From NCBI RefSeq assembly GCF_049587675.1, contig NZ_JBAVEJ010000308.1, positions 1 through 7,065 on the forward strand: 7,065 nt of DNA, read 5' to 3'. Numbering within the stretch: the first letter of the stretch is position 1; each line of letters starts with the position of its first letter. Of the stretch, positions 1 to 6,846 are shown one piece after another. Under the pieces are notes generated by a model, which was not told the origin of the DNA, did no database searches, and saw nothing but the letters and a program-made list of their open reading frames with translations. A program made the position numbers and the translations under genes. The DNA is from Sulfuricaulis sp049587675 (lineage in GTDB: Bacteria; Pseudomonadota; Gammaproteobacteria; Acidiferrobacterales; Sulfurifustaceae).

Positions 1-1215
1 GTCGTAGGGCGCGTAAGGGGAATCGCGGCGCACGTCGATATCGATCCCACTGGCGCGCCCGACATAACCGAGGCAACCGAGCGCCTTGGCGTACTCGGGT
101 TTGAGCACGCCGGTAGTGACCAGGCGATCCTCGACCGAAGGTGACTCGTTGACGATCGCCATGAGTTTGTCGAGTTGCCTGCGAAAGACGGGTAGCTGCT
201 CGCGCATCCGCGGGATCAGTGCCGCGTCGAGATCCACGGCAACGCCGCCCGGCACGACGCGATCCATCATGAAGCGGTGGCCGAAGGCCTCGCGTGACAG
301 CCGCTGCCAGTCTTCGCGCAGCCGCCCAAACTGGTAGAACCCGAAGGTGAAGGCGACGTCGTTGAGGATGGCGCCGATGTCGCCCAAATGATTCGCCACA
401 CGCTCGCGCTCGCACATCAAGGCGCGCAAGAACAGCGCGCGTTCCGGGACTTCAACGCCCGCGGCGCGTTCCATCGCCAGGCACGCCGCCCAGGCATGCG
501 CCACGGTCGTGTCGCCGGACACGCGGCCGGCCAGGCGCGCGAGCCCTTCGGGGTCGCGCCCCTCGGCGATTTTTTCGATGCCCTTGTGCACGTATCCGAG
601 GCGCTCTTCGAGGTTCAGCACCTGTTCGCCCATCGCCTGGAATCGGAAGTGTCCGGGTTCGATGATGCCGGCGTGCACGGGGCCGACGGGAATTTCGTAG
701 ACACCCGCGCCATGGGCGAAGAAGAACTTGTAGTCGTGATCGGTCGGGGTCTGTGTCAGCGGATGGCCAGCCGCGGGAAAGTCCTTGCGCAGCGGATAGG
801 CCGAGTCCTTCCACGCCTGGTGGCGCGTCCAGCGGCGCGCATCCGGGTGATCCATGAACGCCAAGCCGAACATATCCTGGGTGTGACGCTCGGGACGGTC
901 GGCGCCGGGAAAATAAGGTGTGTGCGAAAGCAGAATCGGCGTGGCGCGGTGCACGACGGTGCGCGCCAGCAGATAGGCACCGTTTTTTTCAAAACACACG
1001 CTGATGTGAACTTCATTGTTGCCGGCATCTTCGCCCCAGCCCGCGACCCAGCGGCAACCGGCACGCGCGGCCTCTTTGCCAAGTATGCCCCAATCGTCCG
1101 CGGGCAGCATGATGAGCTGCGCCGGTCCGAGACCCGGGGCGGCGCGTTTTTCCACATGCGCATCCAGACGCGAGAGTTCGGCGAGCAGCGACGCGATCCA
1201 GTCGTTGGCGCTCAT
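1..1215 (-). CDS. hyfG: HyfG-like large subunit (NuoC-NuoD type), partial, lacks N-terminal Ni-ligand cysteines
   Basis: The reading frame is open for 405 codons from ATG 1213-1215 to the left edge, with no stop or frameshift; the C-terminus is missing. Residues ~10-150 form a NuoC-like domain (ERHTQDMFGLAF at 109-120, then YPLRKDFP at 140-147). From ~170 the NuoD/hydrogenase-large-subunit domain begins: GPVHAG 178-183, EPGHFRF 186-192, GYVHKGIEK 207-215 and ERVANHLGDIGA 271-282. It would sit at the base of the peripheral arm next to the quinone- or catalytic-site subunits. In [NiFe] hydrogenases the RxCGxC motif binds nickel; here the matching stretch is R231-V-S-G-D-T236, so both cysteines are absent. 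This points to an Ehr or NuoD-like role rather than H2 chemistry. The start is well supported: GGGAGG (plus-strand CCTCCC, 1225-1230) lies 9 bases upstream, and ATG overlaps the hyfF stop as ATGA. E. coli HyfG is about 555 residues, so roughly a quarter is probably missing. Confidence 0.92.
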   Translation of the reverse strand, partial: MSANDWIASLLAELSRLDAHVEKRAAPGLGPAQLIMLPADDWGILGKEAARAGCRWVAGWGEDAGNNEVHISVCFEKNGAYLLARTVVHRATPILLSHTPYFPGADRPERHTQDMFGLAFMDHPDARRWTRHQAWKDSAYPLRKDFPAAGHPLTQTPTDHDYKFFFAHGAGVYEIPVGPVHAGIIEPGHFRFQAMGEQVLNLEERLGYVHKGIEKIAEGRDPEGLARLAGRVSGDTTVAHAWAACLAMERAAGVEVPERALFLRALMCERERVANHLGDIGAILNDVAFTFGFYQFGRLREDWQRLSREAFGHRFMMDRVVPGGVAVDLDAALIPRMREQLPVFRRQLDKLMAIVNESPSVEDRLVTTGVLKPEYAKALGCLGYVGRASGIDIDVRRDSPYAPYD

Positions 1216-2681
1216 AGCGGCGAGCCTCCCGATATCAGCACCGTGGCCTGCTCGAACCAGCGTGCGAGGAAGCTGGGAATGGAGAGCCCGAGCCACAGTA
1301 CCAACGCCAGATGCACCATCACCGGAATCATGTTGGCGTGTACCGGCTTCTGGCCTGGCGGTGGCTCGCCGTAGACCATCGGGTGCAGGTGGCGGAACAG
1401 ACCGGCGAACGCCACGCCGAAGCCCACGAGCAGCGGAACCGCGAGCCATGGCCAGGACTTCATGGTCGCGGTGAGCAGCAGGAATTCGCTGGTGAATACG
1501 CCGAAAGGCGGAAAGCCGGCGATCGCGACCGTGCCGATCAACAGTCCCCACCCGATCGCCGGCTGGGTGCGGATGAGGCCGCGGATCTTGTCGATGCGTT
1601 GCGTGCCGGCGAGCTGCGAGGCGTGCCCCACGGTGATGAAGATGGCGCTCTTGGTAAGCGAGTGAACCGTCATGTGCAGCAGCGCGCCGAAGGTCGCGAG
1701 CGGCCCGCCCAGCCCGAAGGCGTAGGTCATGAGCCCCATGTGCTCGATGGAGGAGTAGCTGTACATGCGCTTGATGTCATGCTGGCGGTGCAGGAACAAC
1801 CCCGCCACCATGAACGACACCAGTCCGAACCCCATCATGAGGTAACCCGCGAGGTGCGTCTGCAAGGAGGCGTCCACCAGCATCTTCAGGCGCACCAGTG
1901 CGTAGAGCGCGACGTTGAGCAGCAGCCCCGAAAGCACCGCCGACATCGGCGTGGGGCCCTCGGAGTGCGCGTCAGGGAGCCAGGCATGCAGCGGCACCAG
2001 GCCGACCTTGGTGCCGTAGCCGACCAGCAGGAACACGAAGGCGAGCGACAGCACCGTGGGATCGAGACTGGCGGCCGAGTCGTGCAGCACCGTCCACAGC
2101 AGAGTATCGTCGCGCCCGCCACCGAGCTTCTGTTCGGCGGCGAAGTACACGAGCACGGTGCCGAACAGCGCCTGTGCGATACCCACGCCGCAAAGAATAA
2201 AGTATTTCCACGCGGCTTCGATGGATTCGGGCGTGCGGTAGAGCGACACCAGCAGCACCGTGGTCAGCGTGGCGGCTTCCATCGCCACCCACAGGACGCC
2301 GAGATTGTTGGTCGAGAGCGCTAGCAGCATCGCGAACTGGAAGCCCTGGTACATCGAATGATACAGGCGCAGGCGCCCATCGGTGAGACGCCCGCGCTCG
2401 ACCTCGTGACGCATGTACGGGCGCGAGAAGATCGACGTGGTGAAGCCGACGAAGGCGGTGAGCGCCACCAGGTAGACGTTGAAGGCATCGATATAGAACA
2501 TCCTGCCACTCGACAGTGTCGGACCGTGCGCGAATACGTCGAGCGCCATCGCGAGCGAAGTGGCGAAGGTAACCGCGCCCACGACGACATTGATCCAGCC
2601 GCCGATCGGGCGATGCCCGATGAAGACAAGCAGCAGGCCGCCGATGAGCGGCGAGAGCAGCGTGATGTCGAGCAATGTCAC
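1212..2681 (-). CDS. hyfF: HyfF-like antiporter-type proton-channel subunit
   Basis: This 489-residue, strongly hydrophobic protein belongs to the NuoL/M/N antiporter-like family (Proton_antipo_M domain, about 125-415). It would be a proton-translocating subunit of the membrane arm. The expected charged residues are visible: E135 in WVAMEAATL, K225 in GYGTKVGLVPLHAWLPDAHS (221-240), and K344 in HSLTKSAIF. The length is close to E. coli HyfF (about 526), and no lateral-helix extension like that of NuoL is seen. The start is GTG at 2679-2681; it overlaps the hyfE stop (GTGA), and a strong Shine-Dalgarno GAGGGGGAG lies 5 bases upstream (plus strand 2687-2695). The stop overlaps the hyfG ATG. It is distinguished from HyfB by its shorter length and its HDIKRMYSYSSIEHMG stretch (301-316), typical of HyfF/NuoN-like members. 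Confidence 0.92.
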   Translation of the reverse strand: MTLLDITLLSPLIGGLLLVFIGHRPIGGWINVVVGAVTFATSLAMALDVFAHGPTLSSGRMFYIDAFNVYLVALTAFVGFTTSIFSRPYMRHEVERGRLTDGRLRLYHSMYQGFQFAMLLALSTNNLGVLWVAMEAATLTTVLLVSLYRTPESIEAAWKYFILCGVGIAQALFGTVLVYFAAEQKLGGGRDDTLLWTVLHDSAASLDPTVLSLAFVFLLVGYGTKVGLVPLHAWLPDAHSEGPTPMSAVLSGLLLNVALYALVRLKMLVDASLQTHLAGYLMMGFGLVSFMVAGLFLHRQHDIKRMYSYSSIEHMGLMTYAFGLGGPLATFGALLHMTVHSLTKSAIFITVGHASQLAGTQRIDKIRGLIRTQPAIGWGLLIGTVAIAGFPPFGVFTSEFLLLTATMKSWPWLAVPLLVGFGVAFAGLFRHLHPMVYGEPPPGQKPVHANMIPVMVHLALVLWLGLSIPSFLARWFEQATVLISGGSPL

Positions 2682-3403
2682 GGCCGCTCCCCCTCGCCAC
2701 CACCTTCCTCGGGCGGGAACAACGACTCATGCACTTCGGACAGGCGCGTGAGGCGGTCGACGTCGAGCGAGTCGAACGACTCACTCATATGAAAGAAGAA
2801 CACGCCGAAGAGGATCGCCGCCACCAGCACGTCGAAGGCCACGCCCAGCTCGACGATGAGCGGCATACCGTAGGTCGAAACCACCGCCGAGAAGAACAAC
2901 CCGTTCTCGATCGACATGAAGCCGATCACCTGGGCGACCGCTTTCTTGCGCGCGATCATGAGCAGCATCCCGAGCAGCACCACGGCGATGCTGACCGCGA
3001 TGGTGTTGCGCGTGGCGAGCCCCGAAAGGTGCACGATCGGCAGCGCCACGTAGTAGCTGAAAATCACGAGCCCCGCTCCCGCGAGCAGCAGCAGCGACGG
3101 GTACTTGATCGCCTCGGCTTCGAGATGAATGTTGAGTTTTACCGCCAGCCGGTACAGCAGCCAAGGGATCATGAACACCTTGAGTACCACCGTGAGTCCC
3201 GCCGAGATATAGAGGTGCGGATGCCCGGAAACCAGGGCGACGAGCGCCGTCACTACCGCGAGCAACATGCCCTGCCAGGCGAAGGCGAAGATTAACGGCA
3301 GCATGCGCGCCTGGGCGAGCATGATGAACGAAGTGAACAACACCAGCGCGGCGAACAGGATGATCGCCTGGTTGTAGAGACTCAACTGGGAAAGTTCGGT
3401 CAT
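2678..3403 (-). CDS. hyfE: HyfE-like membrane subunit (NuoK-type C-terminal half)
   Basis: This 241-residue protein has about seven hydrophobic segments and matches hydrogenase-4 component E. The second half resembles NuoK: the stretch QVIGFMSIENGLFF (158-171) holds E166, the counterpart of the conserved membrane glutamate in NuoK that takes part in proton transfer. K74 in GLTVVLKVF is another buried charge in the first half. It would bridge the NuoH-like HyfC and the antiporter subunits. The final ~30 residues are hydrophilic and acidic, ending in a PPEEGGGEGE run before the stop; the protein is about 25 residues longer than E. coli HyfE (about 216). ATG 3401-3403 follows the hyfC stop by one base. 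No convincing Shine-Dalgarno adjoins it, so translation is probably coupled to hyfC. Its stop overlaps the hyfF GTG start. Confidence 0.9.
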   Translation of the reverse strand: MTELSQLSLYNQAIILFAALVLFTSFIMLAQARMLPLIFAFAWQGMLLAVVTALVALVSGHPHLYISAGLTVVLKVFMIPWLLYRLAVKLNIHLEAEAIKYPSLLLLAGAGLVIFSYYVALPIVHLSGLATRNTIAVSIAVVLLGMLLMIARKKAVAQVIGFMSIENGLFFSAVVSTYGMPLIVELGVAFDVLVAAILFGVFFFHMSESFDSLDVDRLTRLSEVHESLFPPEEGGGEGERP

Positions 3404-3404
3404 C

Positions 3405-4364
3405 CTAGCCGCCGGTCTCCAGCACCACGTGCGTAAGCATTCCGAGCAGACTCAGCAGGAACGCAAACCCGAGGAACGGCGGCACGCGGAAGATGCGCAT
3501 CTTGGCGAGTACCGTCTCCCAGACGACCAGAACCACCGCGAGCGCCGTGAGTTTGGCCGCGATGGCGACGACCCCGATGCCCAGCGCCTCGGGCGTGAAT
3601 TCCTGCGCGATGCCCCACGGCCAGAAGATGTTGGCGACCAGCACCGCGTAGATCATGAGCTTGATCTGCGCGGCCCACTCGATGAGCGCCAGATGCCGGC
3701 CCGAATACTCGAGGATCATGGCCTCATGGATCATGGTGAGTTCGAGGTGGGTGGCGGGATTGTCCACCGGAACGCGCCCGGTCTCGGCCACCGCCACCAT
3801 GGCGAGCGCAAGCAGCGCGAACAGGAACGAGGGCCGCAGCACCAGGCCCGCCTCGAGCACATAGTTAATCGCCGAGGACAGGTTGGTCGAGCCGGCGGTC
3901 ATCGACAGGGTAAACACCGCCATCAGCATGGCCGGCTCGGCGAGCGCGGCGATGGTCATCTCGCGCGAGGAGCCCATGCCGCCGAAAGCAGTGCCGATGT
4001 CCATGCCCGCGAGCGCGGTGAAGAAACGCGCGAGCGCGAAAAATCCGACCAGCACGATCACGTCGGCGATCGCGCCCGTGGGCAAGTCCACGGCCACGAG
4101 CGGCACCGCGGCCGCGGCCAGCGACATGGCACCGAAGACTATATAAGGTGTGGCGCGGAACAGCCACGAGGCGTTCTCGGCGAGCACCATGTGCTTGCGG
4201 AAGAGCTTGGCGAGGTCGCGGTACGGCTGCCACAGTGCCGGCGCGGCGCGGTTCTGCATGTGGCATTTGACGCGTTTTACCCAGCCGGCCAGCAGCGGCG
4301 CGGCGCTGACGAACAGCGCCGTCTGAGCAGCGGCGAGCAGCCAGGCGATCAGCTGATGATCCAT
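3405..4364 (-). CDS. hyfC: HyfC/HycD-like (NuoH family) membrane anchor subunit
   Basis: This 319-residue integral membrane protein of the NuoH / respiratory-chain complex I subunit 1 family is close in length to E. coli HyfC (about 315). It anchors the peripheral arm and forms the entry of the proton path. The cytoplasmic loops rich in charged residues are well kept: W45-QPYRDLAKLFRK (45-57), GSSREMTIAALAEPAM (131-146), and E194-TGRVPVDNPATHLEL followed by IHEAMILEYSG (212-222), the family signature with its cluster of glutamates. ATG 4362-4364 was chosen because it gives the usual HyfC N-terminus with a first transmembrane helix; it overlaps the last 16 bases of hyfB. The frame stays open far upstream, but only as a read-through across the antisense-shifted hyfB sequence. 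There is no strong Shine-Dalgarno, so coupling to hyfB translation is likely. Confidence 0.92.
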   Translation of the reverse strand: MDHQLIAWLLAAAQTALFVSAAPLLAGWVKRVKCHMQNRAAPALWQPYRDLAKLFRKHMVLAENASWLFRATPYIVFGAMSLAAAAVPLVAVDLPTGAIADVIVLVGFFALARFFTALAGMDIGTAFGGMGSSREMTIAALAEPAMLMAVFTLSMTAGSTNLSSAINYVLEAGLVLRPSFLFALLALAMVAVAETGRVPVDNPATHLELTMIHEAMILEYSGRHLALIEWAAQIKLMIYAVLVANIFWPWGIAQEFTPEALGIGVVAIAAKLTALAVVLVVWETVLAKMRIFRVPPFLGFAFLLSLLGMLTHVVLETGG

Positions 4365-6406
4365 AGAAACACCAGCAACGTCACGAACGAATACAACAAA
4401 TACGTATGAATGCTCCCCGTCTGGATATGCCCGATGCGCCGCGCGGCGCCGAGCACCAGCCGCCCGATCGGCAGATAACCCTTCAGCCACGACCAGTCGT
4501 GCACGTGCAACTGGTGATGCAGGCTCAAGGCGCGCCCGAGCACTCCCGCCTCGCGCCGCACCTCGATCGGTTCCTCGATCTTCCACGTGGGCGCAAACAC
4601 CCGCCGGATCGGCTGACTGAAGGCGCTTGAGGTGTACTGCATGCGCGCATTGAGCGGCCCGAAGCCGCAGTCCCAGGGCGCCGCGCGCCGCACCGGCTTG
4701 GCCTTGCGGCGCAGCAGCAGCCGGCCGATGACGAAGGTAATCATGATCGCCAGCAGCACCAGCGGCGCCGAATACGACGCGACCTCGGGCGCGACCGGCG
4801 TCAGCCACAACCAGCCCTGGGCCGTGGCCGAGGGCAGGGTCTGGCCCACGAGCAGCTGCGTCACCGGCCCCAGCGTCTCGATCACGGTGGTCGGCAGCAC
4901 GCCCAGCAGCAGACACAAGCCCGCGAGCAGCCCCATCGCCGCGAGCATGCCCTTGCTGACCTCGTGCGCGTGCGTCACGTGGCGCGAGCGCGGCCGCCCG
5001 AGAAAGGCCACGCCGTAGGCCTTGACGAAGCAGGCGGCGGCGAGGGCGGCGGCGAGGGCGAGTATTGCCGCCGACACCGGGATCGCGCTGCGCAGGATCG
5101 CGCTCTCGATGGTTCCATGGAGCACCGGCGCCTGCAACGCCGTCTGCAACGTCAACCATTCCGAGACAAACCCGTTGAACGGCGGCAACGCCGAGATCGC
5201 GATACACCCCACGAGGAAAAACGCCGCGGTCCACGGCATGCGGTGAATGAGCCCGCCCATGTGATCGAGATCGCGTTCGTGTGTGCGGTACAGCACCGCC
5301 CCGGCCCCGAGGAACAACAGTCCCTTGAACAGGGCGTGGTTGAGAACATGATAGAGCGCCGCCACCAGACCCAAGGTGCCCAGCACCTCGTGTCCGGTGC
5401 CGAGGAAGATCATCGACAGCCCGAGGCCCATTAATATGATGCCGATGTTCTCGATCGAGTGATAGGCGAGCAGGCGCTTCAAGTCGTGCTGCATGAGCGC
5501 GTACAGAACCCCGAGCAGAGTCGACGCGCTGCCGGCGAGCAGCACCACCACGCCCCATTCCCACTGGATATGGCCGATCAGGTCATAGGTCAGGCGCACG
5601 ATGCCATAAATCCCCATTTTGATCATGGCCCCGCTCATGAGCGCCGAGATGTGCGATGGCGCCACGGGGTGTGCCTCCGGCAGCCAGACATGCAGCGGCA
5701 CGATGCCGGCCTTGACGCCGAAGCCGATGAAGGCGAGGGTGAAAGCCAGCGTCGCCCACAGCGGAGAGAGCTCGGCTGCCCGCATCTGGTCGAAGGTGAA
5801 ACCGCCGCTGAAAGCGGCGAGCACACCGAAGGAAATCAGGATGACCCCCGCGCCGGCGTGGCTCAGCATCAGGTAGAGGAAGGCTGCCTGCCGGTTGGCG
5901 GCATGCTGGTGCTGATAGGCGACGAGCATGTAGGCGCCGACCGACATCATTTCCCAGAACACCATGAACATGAAGGCATCGTTCGCGAGCATCATCAGTT
6001 GCATGCCGAGTATGAACACCGCGGTGAAGACGCCGAGCGGCGGCAGCGGCTGGGCCGGGTCGCCGCGTGTGTACTCGCGCGTGTAATGCCGCCCGTAGAA
6101 GCTGATCGCGAGCACGAGCAGACTCAACAGAACGAAGAAGAATCCCGACAGCGGGTCGAGCCGCAGGTGCCAGTGGAGCCAGGGCAGGCCGAGCGCGAGC
6201 TGGTCAGTAAGAGTTAAGTTGGCAAGCAGCACCCAGCCGCCGGCGACGATGCCCGCCGCACCGCTAGCGGCGAGCAAGGCGAACGATCCAATATGGAGGA
6301 AGCCGGGATGGCGCCGGGTCGCGCCCAGCGACACGACGCCGGAAAGCAGAGCCGCGCCGACGGCGGTATAAGCCAGCCATAGCGGCAACTGCGTGGTCGC
6401 GTTCAT
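4349..6406 (-). CDS. hyfB: HyfB-like antiporter-type (NuoL family) subunit
   Basis: This 685-residue polytopic membrane protein (E. coli HyfB about 672) is of the NuoL/HyfB type. It is expected to translocate protons and to form the distal part of the membrane arm. Key residues are visible: E152 in MVFWEMMSVGAYML, K232 in GFGVKAGIVPLHVWLPEAH (228-246), K263 in SGAMIKMG, HDLKRLLAYHSIENIG (307-322), and K361 in LNHALFKGLLFL. The C-terminal 100 residues form the long soluble stretch plus last helix seen in HyfB. ATG 6404-6406 is the only standard start in the open frame upstream (a stop lies at 6476-6478). No Shine-Dalgarno precedes it, but a short leader ORF ends in an ATGA overlap at this start. 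It is the first large gene after a sigma70-like promoter. Its bases 4368-4481 are repeated exactly at 6952-7065 in a second hyfB-like gene. Confidence 0.93.
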   Translation of the reverse strand: MNATTQLPLWLAYTAVGAALLSGVVSLGATRRHPGFLHIGSFALLAASGAAGIVAGGWVLLANLTLTDQLALGLPWLHWHLRLDPLSGFFFVLLSLLVLAISFYGRHYTREYTRGDPAQPLPPLGVFTAVFILGMQLMMLANDAFMFMVFWEMMSVGAYMLVAYQHQHAANRQAAFLYLMLSHAGAGVILISFGVLAAFSGGFTFDQMRAAELSPLWATLAFTLAFIGFGVKAGIVPLHVWLPEAHPVAPSHISALMSGAMIKMGIYGIVRLTYDLIGHIQWEWGVVVLLAGSASTLLGVLYALMQHDLKRLLAYHSIENIGIILMGLGLSMIFLGTGHEVLGTLGLVAALYHVLNHALFKGLLFLGAGAVLYRTHERDLDHMGGLIHRMPWTAAFFLVGCIAISALPPFNGFVSEWLTLQTALQAPVLHGTIESAILRSAIPVSAAILALAAALAAACFVKAYGVAFLGRPRSRHVTHAHEVSKGMLAAMGLLAGLCLLLGVLPTTVIETLGPVTQLLVGQTLPSATAQGWLWLTPVAPEVASYSAPLVLLAIMITFVIGRLLLRRKAKPVRRAAPWDCGFGPLNARMQYTSSAFSQPIRRVFAPTWKIEEPIEVRREAGVLGRALSLHHQLHVHDWSWLKGYLPIGRLVLGAARRIGHIQTGSIHTYLLYSFVTLLVFLWIIS
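4368..4481. repeat. Direct repeat copy 1 (114 bp, within hyfB 3' end)
   Basis: These 114 bases recur without a mismatch and in the same orientation at 6952-7065. The left boundary is 4 bases before the hyfC start codon. The right boundary is unknown because the other copy runs into the window edge. Confidence 0.97.
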
Positions 6407-6510
6407 ATGAACATTGACCGCGCCGCCACCCTCATCGCCCGTTGTCCACGGGCCGTTGTGGCGACACCGCAGGCTTCAGTACGAACGGAGAGAGAATTAT
6501 CGTTAGGCAT
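6403..6510 (-). CDS. Possible 35-residue leader ORF overlapping the hyfB start
   Basis: An ATG at 6508-6510 opens 35 codons beginning MPNDNSLSVRTEACG and ending ARSMFI. The TGA stop (6403-6405) overlaps the hyfB ATG as ATGA. The ATG lies only about five bases downstream of the predicted transcription start, so it would be almost leaderless; no Shine-Dalgarno is seen. Because hyfB also lacks a Shine-Dalgarno, terminating ribosomes from this ORF could initiate hyfB by coupling. The peptide matches no family I recognise and has no regulatory run of a single amino acid. An open frame of this length can arise by chance in GC-rich DNA, so expression is uncertain. Confidence 0.3.
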   Translation of the reverse strand: MPNDNSLSVRTEACGVATTARGQRAMRVAARSMFI

Positions 6511-6521
6511 TTTTAGGTTTC

Positions 6522-6550
6522 ACTGTAAGAACGCGGGGTCAGCTTGTCAA
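6522..6550 (-). promoter_or_regulatory. Sigma70-type promoter for the hyfB operon
   Basis: On the minus strand a perfect -35 hexamer TTGACA (6545-6550) is followed by a 17-base spacer and TACAGT (6522-6527), which keeps the important first, second and last positions of TATAAT. Transcription would start near 6515, about 110 bases before the hyfB ATG, and would cover all five genes. No competing promoter of this quality was seen nearby. It is a sequence match only. Confidence 0.6.
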
Positions 6551-6587
6551 ATCCGCGTGTAGCCGCCGGATCCCGAGGCGCAGGGCG

Positions 6588-6622
6588 ACTCCCTTCCGAG
6601 GCGAAGCTGCTTCGAAGGGAGT
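6588..6622. repeat. Palindromic element 1 of the spacer array (core on plus strand)
   Basis: A perfect 9-base inverted repeat, ACTCCCTTC (6588-6596) and GAAGGGAGT (6614-6622), encloses the 17-base core CGAGGCGAAGCTGCTTC (6597-6613). The core itself contains the small palindrome GAAGCTGCTTC. There is no T-run after either strand, so it is not an obvious intrinsic terminator. Confidence 0.8.
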
Positions 6623-6670
6623 ACGCCGGGCCGTCACATGAGGCAACGTTCAATGAGTCGCACCGGCCGC

Positions 6671-6702
6671 CACCGCCGAAAGAGCATGCGCCTCGGGCGG
6701 TG
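6671..6702. repeat. Palindromic element 2 of the spacer array (core on minus strand)
   Basis: A 7-base stem CACCGCC (6671-6677) pairs with GGCGGTG (6696-6702) around an 18-base core. Read on the minus strand the core is CGAGGCGCATGCTCTTTC, clearly related to the core of the neighbouring elements although the stem sequence is unrelated. Confidence 0.8.
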
Positions 6703-6711
6703 ACGGCGCGA

Positions 6712-6744
6712 CTCCGTCCCGTGGCGAAGCTCTTTCGGACGGAG
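6712..6744. repeat. Palindromic element 3 of the spacer array (core on plus strand)
   Basis: An 8-base stem CTCCGTCC (6712-6719) pairs with GGACGGAG (6737-6744) around the 17-base core CGTGGCGAAGCTCTTTC (6720-6736). It lies only 9 bases after element 2 and in the opposite orientation. GACGG (6702-6706) just before it can also pair with CCGTC (6714-6718), linking the two. Confidence 0.8.
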
Positions 6745-6786
6745 GAAGTGGGGCTGCCATTCCAGAGCCTCACTCCTTGAGTCGCC

Positions 6787-6838
6787 GGCTGCCATCTCCG
6801 AAAGCCTTCGTCTCGGGATCTGGCAGCCCCTTCGGAGA
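6787..6838. repeat. Palindromic element 4 with two interlocked stems (core on minus strand)
   Basis: Two perfect 8-base inverted repeats interleave. GGCTGCCA (6787-6794) pairs with TGGCAGCC (6821-6828), and TCTCCGAA (6795-6802) pairs with TTCGGAGA (6831-6838). The minus-strand core between them, CGAGACGAAGGCTTTC (6800-6815), is the shortest version of the shared core. The arm GGCTGCCAT also occurs as a direct repeat at 6752-6760. Confidence 0.75.
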
Positions 6839-6846
6839 CGGCGGCA

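Noticed and set aside
388..1374. Long plus-strand open frame (328 codons) opposite hyfG and hyfF
   Set aside because: Its sequence is rich in Arg, His, Ala and Gly with no recognisable domain, and it lies antisense to two well-supported genes. It is the usual shadow of high-GC third codon positions.
1311..2324. Plus-strand open frame (337 codons) antisense to hyfF
   Set aside because: The translation is very rich in Glu, His, Arg and Gln and has no family features; it is the complement of conserved hyfF codons.
3429..4409. Plus-strand open frame (326 codons) antisense to hyfC
   Set aside because: It is low-complexity, His/Arg/Glu-rich sequence opposite a clear NuoH-family gene, with no independent start signal.
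3405..5564. Extended 719-codon version of HyfC reading into the hyfB region
   Set aside because: The first ~400 residues are an out-of-frame reading of hyfB, full of Arg, Gly and Ala. HyfC proper starts at 4364 with a normal N-terminus and family length.
5459..6217. Plus-strand open frame (252 codons) antisense to hyfB
   Set aside because: The compositional bias matches the other antisense shadows, and no domain is recognisable.
6502..6508. GTTAGGC resembling an integron attC core site
   Set aside because: A single 7-base match without the partner site, the paired inner boxes, a cassette or an integrase is expected by chance.
6588..6744. Palindromes read as a CRISPR array or intrinsic terminators
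   Set aside because: There is no constant repeat with regular spacers as in CRISPR, and none of the hairpins is followed by a T-run on either strand.
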